Positions 49,915-58,462 of a stretch of 64,000 bases of DNA are shown piece after piece; the first letter of the stretch is position 1, and every line of letters begins with the position of its first letter. The notes under the pieces were generated by a model, which worked only from the letters and a program-made list of their open reading frames with translations, made no database searches and was not told the origin of the DNA. This DNA is from an uncultured Candidatus Nitrosopumilus sp. (GTDB lineage: Archaea; Thermoproteota; Nitrososphaeria; Nitrososphaerales; Nitrosopumilaceae): the NCBI GenBank assembly GCA_905612485.1, contig CAJQSE010000019.1, positions 1 through 64,000 of the forward strand. Direction: 5' to 3'. Both the position numbers and the translations under genes were made by a program.

Positions 49915-50226
49915 TTAGAAATCTTTTGCAATATGACCATTATCTTTTAGCCATTCTACTTGAGGTAATGTAAATCTCCAGACAATATCTCCACGTTCTT
50001 TTTCTTTAAAATCCCATGGAGCAAGGATTACAATATCATTATCTCTAATCCAAACTCTTCTCTTTAATTTTCCTCTAATTCTTCCACGTCTAGTTAAATT
50101 ATCATCACATTTTATCATAACATTTTCACCGCCCATCATTTTTAAGACTCTGCCAAATAATTCACCTTCTTCAGGAAGACGAATTTCTTTTAGAGCACTT
50201 TCGTTTTTTACTTGACGCTTACCCAT
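49915..50226 (-). CDS. eif1a: Translation initiation factor 1A
   Basis: aIF1A binds the ribosomal A site during initiation. The 103-residue protein has the S1/OB core FGRVLKMMGGENVMIKCDDNL and RGRIRGKLKRRVWIRDNDIV, followed by the IVW-type C-terminal strand. Length and motifs are standard. It has the same orientation as Csp and is separated by 48 bp. Confidence 0.96.
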   Translation of the reverse strand: MGKRQVKNESALKEIRLPEEGELFGRVLKMMGGENVMIKCDDNLTRRGRIRGKLKRRVWIRDNDIVILAPWDFKEKERGDIVWRFTLPQVEWLKDNGHIAKDF

Positions 50227-50334
50227 AACACGAGTAAATCAAGTTACCATATAACTGATGAGGTTTTTAGAAGATAAGCTTTCAGGAAGATATGATTCAA
50301 AAGAAATTTTATCTATTACATTCAAAATTAGTCA

Positions 50335-50904
50335 ATGGAGTTTAGATGTATTGATGAGTGTTCTCAGTGTTGTATTGAAAGGGAATATTATCCAACTAAA
50401 GAATTTGGTAAAATAGGTGTACTAATACTGCCAAAAGAAAAAAAAGAAATTGAGAAATTAGCAGAATTAAATAAAATAAAAATAAAAATTTTGCCAAGGA
50501 TAGGGATTTCTGAAAATAGAAATCAAACGCCATCAAAGATTTTGGCATACCAATTGATGGGAGTTGAAAAAAATGGCAATACATGTCCTTTCTTAGATAC
50601 AAAAAGTGGAAAAAAATCAACACATGGAGGATTTCCATGTAAAATTTATGAAAACAAACCATTGGCATGTAGTGCATATCCATTAATTGAAACAAACCCA
50701 ATTACACTAGATCAAAAATGTAAATTTTGTAAAGAATGTGGAACTGCAGATAAAAATTTAAATTTTGAAACAGAATCTCTATTAAAAATTAAAGAAAGTA
50801 TGCAAACAAATGGAACGTACATTTGGAGATATGCAACAGGTATTGGAGAACAAGAAGATTATGGAATTATTAAAACAGGTTGGATTTTAGAAGAAGAGAT
50901 TTAG
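50335..50904 (+). CDS. YkgJ-type cysteine-cluster protein
   Basis: A 189-residue protein with CIDECSQCCIERE at the N terminus and CPFL, FPCKIYENKPLACSAYPLI and CKFCKECG further on. This matches the YkgJ family, thought to bind zinc or an iron-sulfur cluster. The biochemical role of the family is not established. It is divergent from aIF1A and ends one base before the convergent dehydrogenase gene. Confidence 0.85.
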   Translation: MEFRCIDECSQCCIEREYYPTKEFGKIGVLILPKEKKEIEKLAELNKIKIKILPRIGISENRNQTPSKILAYQLMGVEKNGNTCPFLDTKSGKKSTHGGFPCKIYENKPLACSAYPLIETNPITLDQKCKFCKECGTADKNLNFETESLLKIKESMQTNGTYIWRYATGIGEQEDYGIIKTGWILEEEI

Positions 50905-50905
50905 A

Positions 50906-51958
50906 TTAAGGATTAATTACAGCACGACCAAGAATTTTTCTTGCTTTAAGATCCTCTAATGCAGTATTACATTCATCAAGATTATATCTTTTAGAGATAA
51001 CAGGATTAAGAGTTCCTTTTCGTGCAAGTGCAAGTAATTCTACCATATCATCATAGTTTCCAGTATATGCACCCTGTATTGTAATTGATTTAAGAGGAAT
51101 TGTTACTAAAGATAATTCGATAGAACCACCAAACAATCCCACAAGAACCAAATTTCCTCTTTTTCTCAAAACAGCAAAATCAAGTTTTACAGTTGGTGGG
51201 GCATTAACAAAATCAACTATACTATCAGCACCTTTATCATTACAAATAGACATAATTTTTTGAACAGTATCAGAATCTTTAGAATTAACAGTAAAATCAG
51301 CACCCATTTCTTTGGCAATATTTAATTTTTTATCATCAAGATCAACACAAATAATTTTAGCATTAGTAATGGCGTTAGCAATTTGAACACCCATCAATCC
51401 TAAACCACCAGCACCAACAATAACAAGAAATTCAGGAGAATTACTGTTTGCTTTTTTAATTGCAGTATATGCAGTTAATCCAGAACATGCAAGAGATGTT
51501 GCAGCATCTGGATCTACACCATCAAGTTTTGCTAAATATTTAAAATTTGGAATTAAAGCATAATCAGAATATCCACCATCTTGAAAAACACCCATTGATC
51601 TAGGTGTATCACACAAGTTCTCATTTCCAACTTTACATGCAGGACATTCACCACATCCAATCCAAGGAAAAACAAGTACTTGATCACCTTTTACTATTCC
51701 TGAAACATTATCACCAATATCTTCAACGGTACCAACAATTTCATGACCAGGAGTTACTGGATACTTTACTCCTCTATCAGTAACTTTCATGAATTGACCA
51801 TCTCCAAGATCATAACCACCTTCCCATAGGTGTAAATCACTATGACAAACACCAACAGAATTCACTTTAACTAATACTTGATCTCCCTGAGGTTTTGGAG
51901 TTTCAGATTCAGATACCGAAAGAGGTTCATTAGGAGCAGTGATCCTTGCAGATTTCAT
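50906..51958 (-). CDS. Zinc-dependent alcohol dehydrogenase (MDR family)
   Basis: A 350-residue medium-chain dehydrogenase. The catalytic zinc cysteine is in GVCHSDLHLWEGG, the GHE motif in PGHEIVGTV, the structural zinc cysteines in CGECPACKVGNENLCD and the NAD(P) loop in GAGGLGLMG. It would oxidise alcohols or reduce aldehydes; substrate unknown. Length is normal and it appears monocistronic. Confidence 0.93.
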   Translation of the reverse strand: MKSARITAPNEPLSVSESETPKPQGDQVLVKVNSVGVCHSDLHLWEGGYDLGDGQFMKVTDRGVKYPVTPGHEIVGTVEDIGDNVSGIVKGDQVLVFPWIGCGECPACKVGNENLCDTPRSMGVFQDGGYSDYALIPNFKYLAKLDGVDPDAATSLACSGLTAYTAIKKANSNSPEFLVIVGAGGLGLMGVQIANAITNAKIICVDLDDKKLNIAKEMGADFTVNSKDSDTVQKIMSICNDKGADSIVDFVNAPPTVKLDFAVLRKRGNLVLVGLFGGSIELSLVTIPLKSITIQGAYTGNYDDMVELLALARKGTLNPVISKRYNLDECNTALEDLKARKILGRAVINP

Positions 51959-52053
51959 AATGAAAAAAATCCATCTTTACAATATAAGAGTTGACTGGAA
52001 GTAAGAAAAAAATAGAGTCATTAGATATTATTGAATAAAATAATAGTTATGCC

Positions 52054-52734
52054 GTGAATGAATCTCAAACGCCAAACAGTATTGCGCAAGAACCAATCAA
52101 TGTTTTATTTGATCCAAAAGCAGTTGTAAAAAAAGATGTATGGGAAATAGATCTAATTCAAATTTTAAATTTATTAACAAAAATTCTAGAAAAAACAGGT
52201 AGAACAGATCTCAAGGTTGCAGGAATGGCCGCATTATCATCATCACTAATCTACAGAATGAAAGTTGAAAGTATTTTTGCATTACAAAAAGCAGCTATGG
52301 ACAAAAAACCAAGCTTTCAAAGAGCAGATGTAGATATAGAATTAATTGATATTCCTTATAGACATGAATCAACATATCCAGTTTCATTAGATGATTTGTT
52401 AGGATTACTTCAAAATCTTATTGGTACAATAGCAAATCCACAATCAAGAAGAAACAACAAATTAGACATAGAGCCAATTGAAGCACCTGATTTTCAAGAA
52501 TTTTTTATTTCACTAGAGAGCATTATTGGAAAATATGAAGATCTAATTATTAAAAAAATTGCAGATTCAGGATTTGGATTACTTCAAGATATCATTTCAG
52601 AACTAGATCAAGTAGATTCAATTAGATGTTTTTTTGCAGCATTATTTTTAGCAAGAGATCAAAAGGTAGATTTAGAGCAACAAGATGATGATATCAAAAT
52701 TATACTCATGAAAGAAGAGACAACAACTGAATAA
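52054..52734 (+). CDS. scpA: Segregation and condensation protein A
   Basis: ScpA is the kleisin of the SMC-ScpAB condensin. The 226-residue GTG-start protein shows the N-terminal helical domain (EIDLIQILNLLTKILEKTGRTDLKVAGMAALSS) and a C-terminal winged-helix end (IRCFFAALFLARDQKVDLEQQDD). ScpB follows after 43 bp. SMC itself is not in the window. Confidence 0.88.
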   Translation: MNESQTPNSIAQEPINVLFDPKAVVKKDVWEIDLIQILNLLTKILEKTGRTDLKVAGMAALSSSLIYRMKVESIFALQKAAMDKKPSFQRADVDIELIDIPYRHESTYPVSLDDLLGLLQNLIGTIANPQSRRNNKLDIEPIEAPDFQEFFISLESIIGKYEDLIIKKIADSGFGLLQDIISELDQVDSIRCFFAALFLARDQKVDLEQQDDDIKIILMKEETTTE

Positions 52735-52777
52735 AAATGGAGAAAGTTTCTTAAACTAAATTTTACAGGAAGATAAA

Positions 52778-53335
52778 ATGGTTAAAATTGAAAATATGGA
52801 TGAAGCAACTGCAAGAATAGAATCAGCACTGTATTCAGCAGGACGACCACTTAGAATAGAAGATATTATCAGAGCATCAGGCACAGAATCGAGAACAAAA
52901 ACATTAGATTTACTTGGAGTAATTATGAAAAAAACAAAAATAGCATTCAAAGCATTAGAGATAACAACATTACCAGATGGGTCATATGTAATGCAATTAA
53001 AACCAGAGTACAGTTCAACAATCAAAAGATATGCATCAAAACCAGTTTTACCAAATGCAACATTAAAGACATTATCATATATTGCATATATGCAACCAAT
53101 AGCATCAAAACAACTTGTCGAGACAAGAGGTTCAGGAGTTTATGCACATCTAAAAGAATTACGACAATTAGATTACATTACTCATCAAAATGTAGGTAGA
53201 TTGAAAATTTATACAACAACTGAAAAATTCCAAAAATATTTTGGAATTCAAGGCGATGTAGAAGATCTAAAGTCAAGATTATTTTCTAAAGTGAGAAAAA
53301 CTGCAAGTAGAGGAGTAGAAAATAATATCTCATAA
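52778..53335 (+). CDS. scpB: Segregation and condensation protein B
   Basis: ScpB binds ScpA and regulates the SMC ring. The 185-residue protein has two winged-helix domains. The first is RIESALYSAGRPLRIEDI; the second contains LPNATLKTLSYIAYMQPIASKQLVETRGSGVYAHLKEL, followed by the wing ITHQNVGR. The length and the adjacent scpA make the assignment secure. Confidence 0.92.
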   Translation: MVKIENMDEATARIESALYSAGRPLRIEDIIRASGTESRTKTLDLLGVIMKKTKIAFKALEITTLPDGSYVMQLKPEYSSTIKRYASKPVLPNATLKTLSYIAYMQPIASKQLVETRGSGVYAHLKELRQLDYITHQNVGRLKIYTTTEKFQKYFGIQGDVEDLKSRLFSKVRKTASRGVENNIS

Positions 53336-53392
53336 ATCACAACAGAAACAAAATAGATTGATTTTTGATTTAAGGCTAATTTTTGGCGTTTT

Positions 53393-53400
53393 GTATAAAT
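53393..53400 (+). promoter_or_regulatory. TATA box for S8e
   Basis: GTATAAAT lies about 24-31 bp before GTG 53424, consistent with a leaderless or nearly leaderless ribosomal-protein transcript. Confidence 0.5.
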
Positions 53401-53423
53401 TAGAGTAATTCAACTAATTTTTT

Positions 53424-53807
53424 GTGAGAAAATCAGTAGAGAATTTAGCAACCAGTAAAATAACTGGAGGAAGAAGAAAACCACTTAGAATTAGAAGAAA
53501 ATATGAAACGGATAGATATCCAAATGAAGCAATTAATGGAGCACAAGTAACAATAACAAGAAGAGTTCGTGGAAGTAATAATAAAGTCGCTTTAAAATCA
53601 ATTGATTTTGTTAATTTAGCAACAGGTAATGCCAAGGTAGTTAAATCAAAAATTATCAAAGTTTTAGACAATGCTACAAACAATGATTACAAAAGAAGAG
53701 GAATAATCAGCAAAGGTGCAATTCTTGAAACACAAGAAGGAAAATGTAAAGTTGTTTCTAAACCAGGACAAAATGGAATAGTCAACGCAGTTTTACTCAA
53801 AGAATAA
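53424..53807 (+). CDS. rps8e: Ribosomal protein S8e
   Basis: A 127-residue small-subunit protein with a GTG start. It contains KITGGRRKPLRIRRKYETDR near the N terminus and VVKSKIIKVLDNATNNDYKRRGIISKGAILET, hallmarks of archaeal eS8. SRP19 follows after 1 bp. Confidence 0.95.
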   Translation: MRKSVENLATSKITGGRRKPLRIRRKYETDRYPNEAINGAQVTITRRVRGSNNKVALKSIDFVNLATGNAKVVKSKIIKVLDNATNNDYKRRGIISKGAILETQEGKCKVVSKPGQNGIVNAVLLKE

Positions 53808-53808
53808 A

Positions 53809-54108
53809 ATGAAAGATTACGAGCACGTCGTAATATGGTTGGATTATTTTAATAAAAATTTAAAAAAATCAAAAGGGAGAAGACTAGGATTAGAAAAATG
53901 TGTTTTTGATCCATCATTAAAAGAATTAACAGAGGCAACAGCAGCTGCAGGGTTTGAAATTACAGAGTCTGAGGATAAAGTAAGATATCCAAAAAGACCG
54001 TTTGTCAGATCAGGCTATGTTGTGTTGCCAAAAGGATCCTCCAAGACAATTATTCTTAACAAAATTTCACAAAAACTTATTTCAAAAAGAGCCAAACAAA
54101 CAAAGTAA
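53809..54108 (+). CDS. srp19: Signal recognition particle 19 kDa protein
   Basis: SRP19 binds 7S RNA and helps SRP54 to assemble. The 99-residue protein shows VIWLDYFNKNLKKSKGRRLG and YPKRPFVRSGYVVLPKGSSK, the RNA-binding regions of the family. It is tightly linked to S8e. The 7S RNA gene is not found in the window. Confidence 0.95.
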   Translation: MKDYEHVVIWLDYFNKNLKKSKGRRLGLEKCVFDPSLKELTEATAAAGFEITESEDKVRYPKRPFVRSGYVVLPKGSSKTIILNKISQKLISKRAKQTK

Positions 54109-54203
54109 AATCTATTCTAGCTCTTAGCTAAAGTAAAGTTGACAGGAGTCTATGATAGTGTAATCATTTCTACTATTGTTAATTGCAGGAGGTAGGCGAA
54201 ATA

Positions 54204-54452
54204 ATGCACCTAGCCGGAAGTGGCAGGGTAATCATTCAGCTATCAAAAGAAGTAGTTGAGGGACAGATACTCTGTGACAACAAAGGAACTAGAGTTGCAA
54301 AAGTAATGGAAATGATTGGTCCAATAAAAAGGCCGTTTGCATCAGCAACGCCCTTAACAAATAGCATCAATAAATTTATTGGAAAGCGTGTTTTCATGTT
54401 TGAACAATCCCCTGCAACTAAACCAAAAAAATTTAGGAGAAATAAAAAATGA
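54204..54452 (+). CDS. gar1: Gar1, H/ACA RNP protein
   Basis: Gar1 binds Cbf5 in box H/ACA RNPs that guide pseudouridylation. The 82-residue protein has the beta-barrel core SGRVIIQLSKEVVEGQILCDNKG and AKVMEMIGPIKRPFASA. I start at ATG 54204 (MHLAGSGRV), with a GGAGGT ribosome-binding sequence about 11 bases upstream, rather than at TTG 54183 inside that region. Its end overlaps tfb by 4 bases (ATGA). Confidence 0.9.
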   Translation: MHLAGSGRVIIQLSKEVVEGQILCDNKGTRVAKVMEMIGPIKRPFASATPLTNSINKFIGKRVFMFEQSPATKPKKFRRNKK

Positions 54453-55402
54453 ACATATTACAAACCCAAAGCTGTCCTGAATGTAGATCATCGTTAGTTG
54501 ATGACATGCAGAATGGTGAAATAATCTGTTCTGGTTGTGGAGTAGTTGTCGATGACCAGATTGCAGATAGTGGTCCAGAAACAATAAGTTCGAATCTCGA
54601 AGATAAAATGAAGCTTGCAAGAGCAACAGGACAAACAACCTATTCTCAACATGATTTGGGAATAACAACTGAGATTTCAATTAGTGCAAAAGACTTCAGT
54701 GGAAAAAAAATCAACCATGAAGTTGCAAACCAAATGAATCATCTCAGAAAATGGCAACAAAGAGTAAGAATATCAACACCAAAAGAAAGACGACTTGCAA
54801 ATGTTTTAGCAAAGATGGGCGAAACATGTGAATCACTTAATCTTTCAAAAAATGTGTTAGAAACTACTTCAATGATTTATAGAAATTTAGACGGACACAT
54901 AGAAGTAAAAGGAAAATCAGTAGCTTGTATTACAGCAGCAACAATCTACATGGCATGCAAACAATGTGACGTGGTAAGATCATTAGAAGAAATTTGCCGA
55001 GGAATTGTTCCAGCAAAAGATGTTAAATCAAAAACAAAACTTGCAGCAAAATACTATAGAACCATGGTAATGGAAATGGGCTCAATTAAAGCTCCAGTAC
55101 TAACTATGGACAAATACATCTCAAAGATAGCAAATATGACACAAACAGAGGTTAGAGTAGAAAGACTAGCCTTAGAAATTGCTGAGAAAACAAAAAACAG
55201 TAGTATTTCAGATGGAAAATCTCCAAATGGAATTGCTGCAGCATATCTGTATGTTTCATCAGTATTACTTGGACAAAACGTCTTACAAAGAGATGTTTCA
55301 AGTATTGCAGGAGTTACAGAAGTCACTATCAGAAATAGATGTAAAGAGATTCTAACAAGTCATAAACTCAAAATTACTTTGAGACCATCTCTGGCCAAAT
55401 AA
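54449..55402 (+). CDS. tfb: Transcription initiation factor B (TFIIB homologue)
   Basis: TFB recruits RNA polymerase to TATA-TBP. The 317-residue protein has an N-terminal zinc ribbon (CPECRSS; CSGCGVVVDD), a B-reader/linker region, and two cyclin folds (LAKMGETCESLNLSKNV to AAKYYR, and LALEIAEKTKNSSISDGKSPNGIAAAYLYVSSVL). Length is normal. It is translationally coupled to gar1 through ATGA. A run of ten C follows the stop codon directly. Confidence 0.96.
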   Translation: MNILQTQSCPECRSSLVDDMQNGEIICSGCGVVVDDQIADSGPETISSNLEDKMKLARATGQTTYSQHDLGITTEISISAKDFSGKKINHEVANQMNHLRKWQQRVRISTPKERRLANVLAKMGETCESLNLSKNVLETTSMIYRNLDGHIEVKGKSVACITAATIYMACKQCDVVRSLEEICRGIVPAKDVKSKTKLAAKYYRTMVMEMGSIKAPVLTMDKYISKIANMTQTEVRVERLALEIAEKTKNSSISDGKSPNGIAAAYLYVSSVLLGQNVLQRDVSSIAGVTEVTIRNRCKEILTSHKLKITLRPSLAK

Positions 55403-55403
55403 T

Positions 55404-55413
55404 CCCCCCCCCC
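55404..55413 (+). repeat. Homopolymer tract of ten C
   Basis: Ten consecutive C begin two bases after the tfb stop codon in a very AT-rich genome, in the 3' untranslated region and not within a coding frame. It is a likely slippage site or a sequencing-sensitive position. Confidence 0.85.
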
Positions 55414-55464
55414 TTTTCATTTTATGATTAAAATTACCAATTAGGATTAGCTAAATTTCGTCGG

Positions 55465-55473
55465 TATTATATA
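55465..55473 (+). promoter_or_regulatory. TATA box for sufC
   Basis: TATTATATA lies about 23-31 bp before ATG 55496, placing the transcription start next to the start codon. Confidence 0.55.
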
Positions 55474-55495
55474 GAGAATTAAATTTGTTTGGAAT

Positions 55496-56266
55496 ATGGC
55501 AGTGTTAGAAATTAAAGATCTACATGTATCAATAGGAGATAAAGAGATTCTCAAAGGAGTTAATCTGAAGACAAATCCAGGAGAAGTACATGCCATTATG
55601 GGACCAAACGGTTCAGGAAAAAGTACGTTAGCATACACATTACTTGCACACCCAAAGTATCAAGTCACTAAAGGAGATATTCTACTGGATGGTGAAAGTA
55701 TTTTAGGATTAACTGCAGATCAAAGAGCAAAAAAAGGATTATTCTTAGCATTTCAATATCCAACTGAAGTTTCAGGAGTAGGATTCTCTCACTTTCTAAG
55801 AACAGCATACAACTCTCTAAGTAAAGCAATGGATGGGGATGATAGAGAAGTTTTCATCACTGTAAGAGAATTTCAAAAATATCTTAAAGAAAATATAGCA
55901 AAAGTTGGATTAAGGGAAGAATTCCTTTCAAGATATCTAAATGAAGGATTTTCAGGAGGAGAGAAAAAACGTGCAGAAGTATTACAAATGGCAGTTTTAA
56001 AACCTAAAATTTCAATTTTAGATGAACCAGATTCAGGATTAGATATTGATGCAGTTCAATCAGTAGCTAAAGCAATCAGTAATGTTTCAACTAAAGATGC
56101 AACAGTAATTATAATTACTCACTATGCTAGAATTTTAAAATTCTTAGACAAATTAGATTATGTACATGTATTTGCACAAGGCAAAGTTCTACAAACTGGA
56201 GATGCATCTCTTGCAGATAAATTAGAAGCCGAAGGTTATGAATGGGCTTTAGAAAAAGCAGCATAA
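55496..56266 (+). CDS. sufC: SufC, Fe-S cluster assembly ATPase
   Basis: SufC is the ABC-type ATPase of the SUF iron-sulfur assembly scaffold. The 256-residue protein has Walker A IMGPNGSGKSTLAYTLLAHP, the Q-loop in FLAFQYPTEVSGV, the signature FSGGEKKRAEVLQM and Walker B ISILDEPDSGLDIDAVQ. The sufB/sufD partners are not adjacent here. Confidence 0.95.
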   Translation: MAVLEIKDLHVSIGDKEILKGVNLKTNPGEVHAIMGPNGSGKSTLAYTLLAHPKYQVTKGDILLDGESILGLTADQRAKKGLFLAFQYPTEVSGVGFSHFLRTAYNSLSKAMDGDDREVFITVREFQKYLKENIAKVGLREEFLSRYLNEGFSGGEKKRAEVLQMAVLKPKISILDEPDSGLDIDAVQSVAKAISNVSTKDATVIIITHYARILKFLDKLDYVHVFAQGKVLQTGDASLADKLEAEGYEWALEKAA

Positions 56267-56341
56267 TAAGTTAAAAAAAATACAAGTATTATAGTATAGA
56301 ATATGTTTTTTGTTTAAATAGGGTTTCAAAAATTAAAAATT

Positions 56342-57016
56342 ATGTCAGAAGATAACAAACAATATTTTTTTAATTTTTCATTTTTTAAGGTTGATCCAAA
56401 ATGGAGATGGATGGCAGATTTAGCAAAAGAAGAATCTGCAAAGGAAGTAGAAAATATTATCAAAAATTCAGAAATAATGTTTAGAACATATTCAAATTTA
56501 GGATTAAGAGATGATGCAGACTTTTTATTTTGGTTTGCAGCACCTACAGTTGAAGAAATTCAAGCAGTTATTGAAAAATTATACAAAACAGTATTTGGAA
56601 AATATATCATCCCATCAAGAACATATTTGTCATGTACAAGACCATCATTGTATGTACAAGACCAAAAAACTTTAGGTTTCATTACAGGTGACAATCCCAA
56701 AAAACATGTTATAGTTTATCCATTTACAAAAACGAGAGAATGGTATCTTCTACCAAAAGAGAAACGTCAGGAAATTATGGATGAGCATATAGCAGTTAGT
56801 AAAAAATACCCCCAAATAGTACTCAATACCACATATTCATTTGGAATTCATGATGAAGATTTCATGCTAGCATTTGAAGTAGATGATATCAGAGATTTCC
56901 AAAATCTAATAATGGATTTAAGAGAAACTCAAGTTTCAACATATGTAGAAAATGATATTCCAATGATTGTATGTGTGAAAAAAGATATTATTCCATTAAT
57001 TACAAGTTTAGGATAA
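56342..57016 (+). CDS. Chlorite dismutase-family heme protein (HemQ-like)
   Basis: A 224-residue member of the chlorite dismutase/HemQ family. It shows IPSRTYLSCTRPSLY, the YPFTKTREWYLLPKEKR segment with the tyrosine used by coproheme decarboxylases, and MDEHIAVSKKYPQIVLNTTYSFGI with the proximal histidine region. The family mostly acts as coproheme decarboxylase, making heme b. The nearby heme genes (sirC, hemA, hemB, ahbAB) favour that role over chlorite dismutation. It starts 75 bp after sufC and seems to have its own TATA-like region. Confidence 0.85.
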   Translation: MSEDNKQYFFNFSFFKVDPKWRWMADLAKEESAKEVENIIKNSEIMFRTYSNLGLRDDADFLFWFAAPTVEEIQAVIEKLYKTVFGKYIIPSRTYLSCTRPSLYVQDQKTLGFITGDNPKKHVIVYPFTKTREWYLLPKEKRQEIMDEHIAVSKKYPQIVLNTTYSFGIHDEDFMLAFEVDDIRDFQNLIMDLRETQVSTYVENDIPMIVCVKKDIIPLITSLG

Positions 57017-57117
57017 ACATCTAAAACAAGATTTTATTGATGCAAATCTTGGATAAACATAAATGATGAAATTTCAATAAATAAAATGTAAATGACAAAA
57101 TTAGAAGGAGATAAAAA

Positions 57118-58116
57118 TTGAATTATAATAACCTAGGAAAAACAGACATCAAAGTATCAGAATTAGGATTCGGTGCTTGGTCGATTGCATTAGATTGGTG
57201 GGGCAAAAAAATTGAAGAAGATGAAGCAAAAAGAATGCTTAAAAAAGCATATGATTTAGGAATTAACTTTTTTGAGACGGGTGACATGTATGGAAAAGGG
57301 AAAAGTGAGAGACTCATTGGTGAAGTTTTTAAAGATATGAGAGATGAAGTAGTCCTATCTACAAAATACGGTTATGATTTCTCAGAAGTAGACCAAATAG
57401 GACACAAAGAATTACCGCAAAAGTTTGATGAAGATTTTACTCGAAAAGCATTAAGAGATAGTTTGAAAAGATTACAAACAGATCATCTAGACATGTATGG
57501 ATTACACAATCCAAAATTAAATCACATTAGAGATAATTCAATTTTTGACGTACTGGATAGTTTTGTTGCAGATAAATCAATTAGCACATATCAAGTAGCT
57601 TTAGGTCCTGCAATTGGATGGACACAAGAAGGCATGGAAGCAATGGAAAGACCAAATGTAAGTGCAGTTCAAACAGTATACAATATTTTAGAACAATCAC
57701 CAGGCAATGAATTAATGAAGAAAGCAGAAGAAGAAAATGTAGGAATTCTTGTTAGAGTTCCAGAAGCATCAGGAATACTAACAGGAAAAGTTAACGCTGA
57801 AACAAAAATTGATGAAAAAGATCATAGATCAGTAAGAAAAGGAGAATGGATTAAAGCATCATTAGCAAAAGTGGAAGTGCTCAAACCAATTGCAAAAAGA
57901 ACAGGTTTAACCATTACAGAATTATCAATGAAATTTATCATGTCAAAAAAAGGATTTGCGTCTGTATTTCCCACAGTAATTAGTGAAGAAGAAATTGTAA
58001 ACTATGTTGAAATGACTAAAGGAGGATATATTTCAGCATCAGATATGAAAGAAATTGAAGACATTTACAATACATGGCCACCTTATGAATTAAAAGCAAC
58101 GCCACAAACAAATTAA
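57118..58116 (+). CDS. Aldo/keto reductase
   Basis: A 332-residue NADPH-dependent TIM-barrel oxidoreductase with a TTG start. The catalytic Asp and Tyr are in FETGDMYGKGKSE, Lys in LSTKYGYDF and His in LDMYGLHNP. The N terminus (YNNLGKTDIKVSELGFGAW) is family-typical. The substrate is unknown. The start is preceded by AGAAGGAGAT, a good ribosome-binding sequence. Confidence 0.92.
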   Translation: MNYNNLGKTDIKVSELGFGAWSIALDWWGKKIEEDEAKRMLKKAYDLGINFFETGDMYGKGKSERLIGEVFKDMRDEVVLSTKYGYDFSEVDQIGHKELPQKFDEDFTRKALRDSLKRLQTDHLDMYGLHNPKLNHIRDNSIFDVLDSFVADKSISTYQVALGPAIGWTQEGMEAMERPNVSAVQTVYNILEQSPGNELMKKAEEENVGILVRVPEASGILTGKVNAETKIDEKDHRSVRKGEWIKASLAKVEVLKPIAKRTGLTITELSMKFIMSKKGFASVFPTVISEEEIVNYVEMTKGGYISASDMKEIEDIYNTWPPYELKATPQTN

Positions 58117-58123
58117 TTTGTAA

Positions 58124-58462
58124 ATGGATGCTCCAATAAATTCAGAAAAAACTATAGAAATCATTGAAAGAATGAAACTTGCCAAAATTGGCAAATATAA
58201 AAAATGGCAATTAATAATTAAAAAAATTAAAAACGATCAAATCCTAAATCCAGAAGAATTAAAATATTATTCAAATTTAACTAGAATTTATAAAAATTCA
58301 AGTGTTACAAGTAGAAGTAAAATTTATCATACAAAATTATCATTAGAGGATGAAAAACCACCATGTAAAGAATGTGGAAAAGATTCATTATACTATTGTA
58401 ACATGAATGATCAATATTTTTGCAATATTCATGTTGTAGGACACGATAAAAATGAAATTTAA
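58124..58462 (+). CDS. Hypothetical protein with C-terminal zinc motif
   Basis: A 112-residue protein with a helical, basic N-terminal region and a C-terminal CKECGKDSLYYCNMNDQYFC followed by NIHVVGHD. The spacing of Cys and His resembles a B-box-type zinc finger, though the family is not recognised. It lies 7 bp after the aldo/keto reductase and converges on ahbAB with a 4-bp overlap. Confidence 0.65.
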   Translation: MDAPINSEKTIEIIERMKLAKIGKYKKWQLIIKKIKNDQILNPEELKYYSNLTRIYKNSSVTSRSKIYHTKLSLEDEKPPCKECGKDSLYYCNMNDQYFCNIHVVGHDKNEI

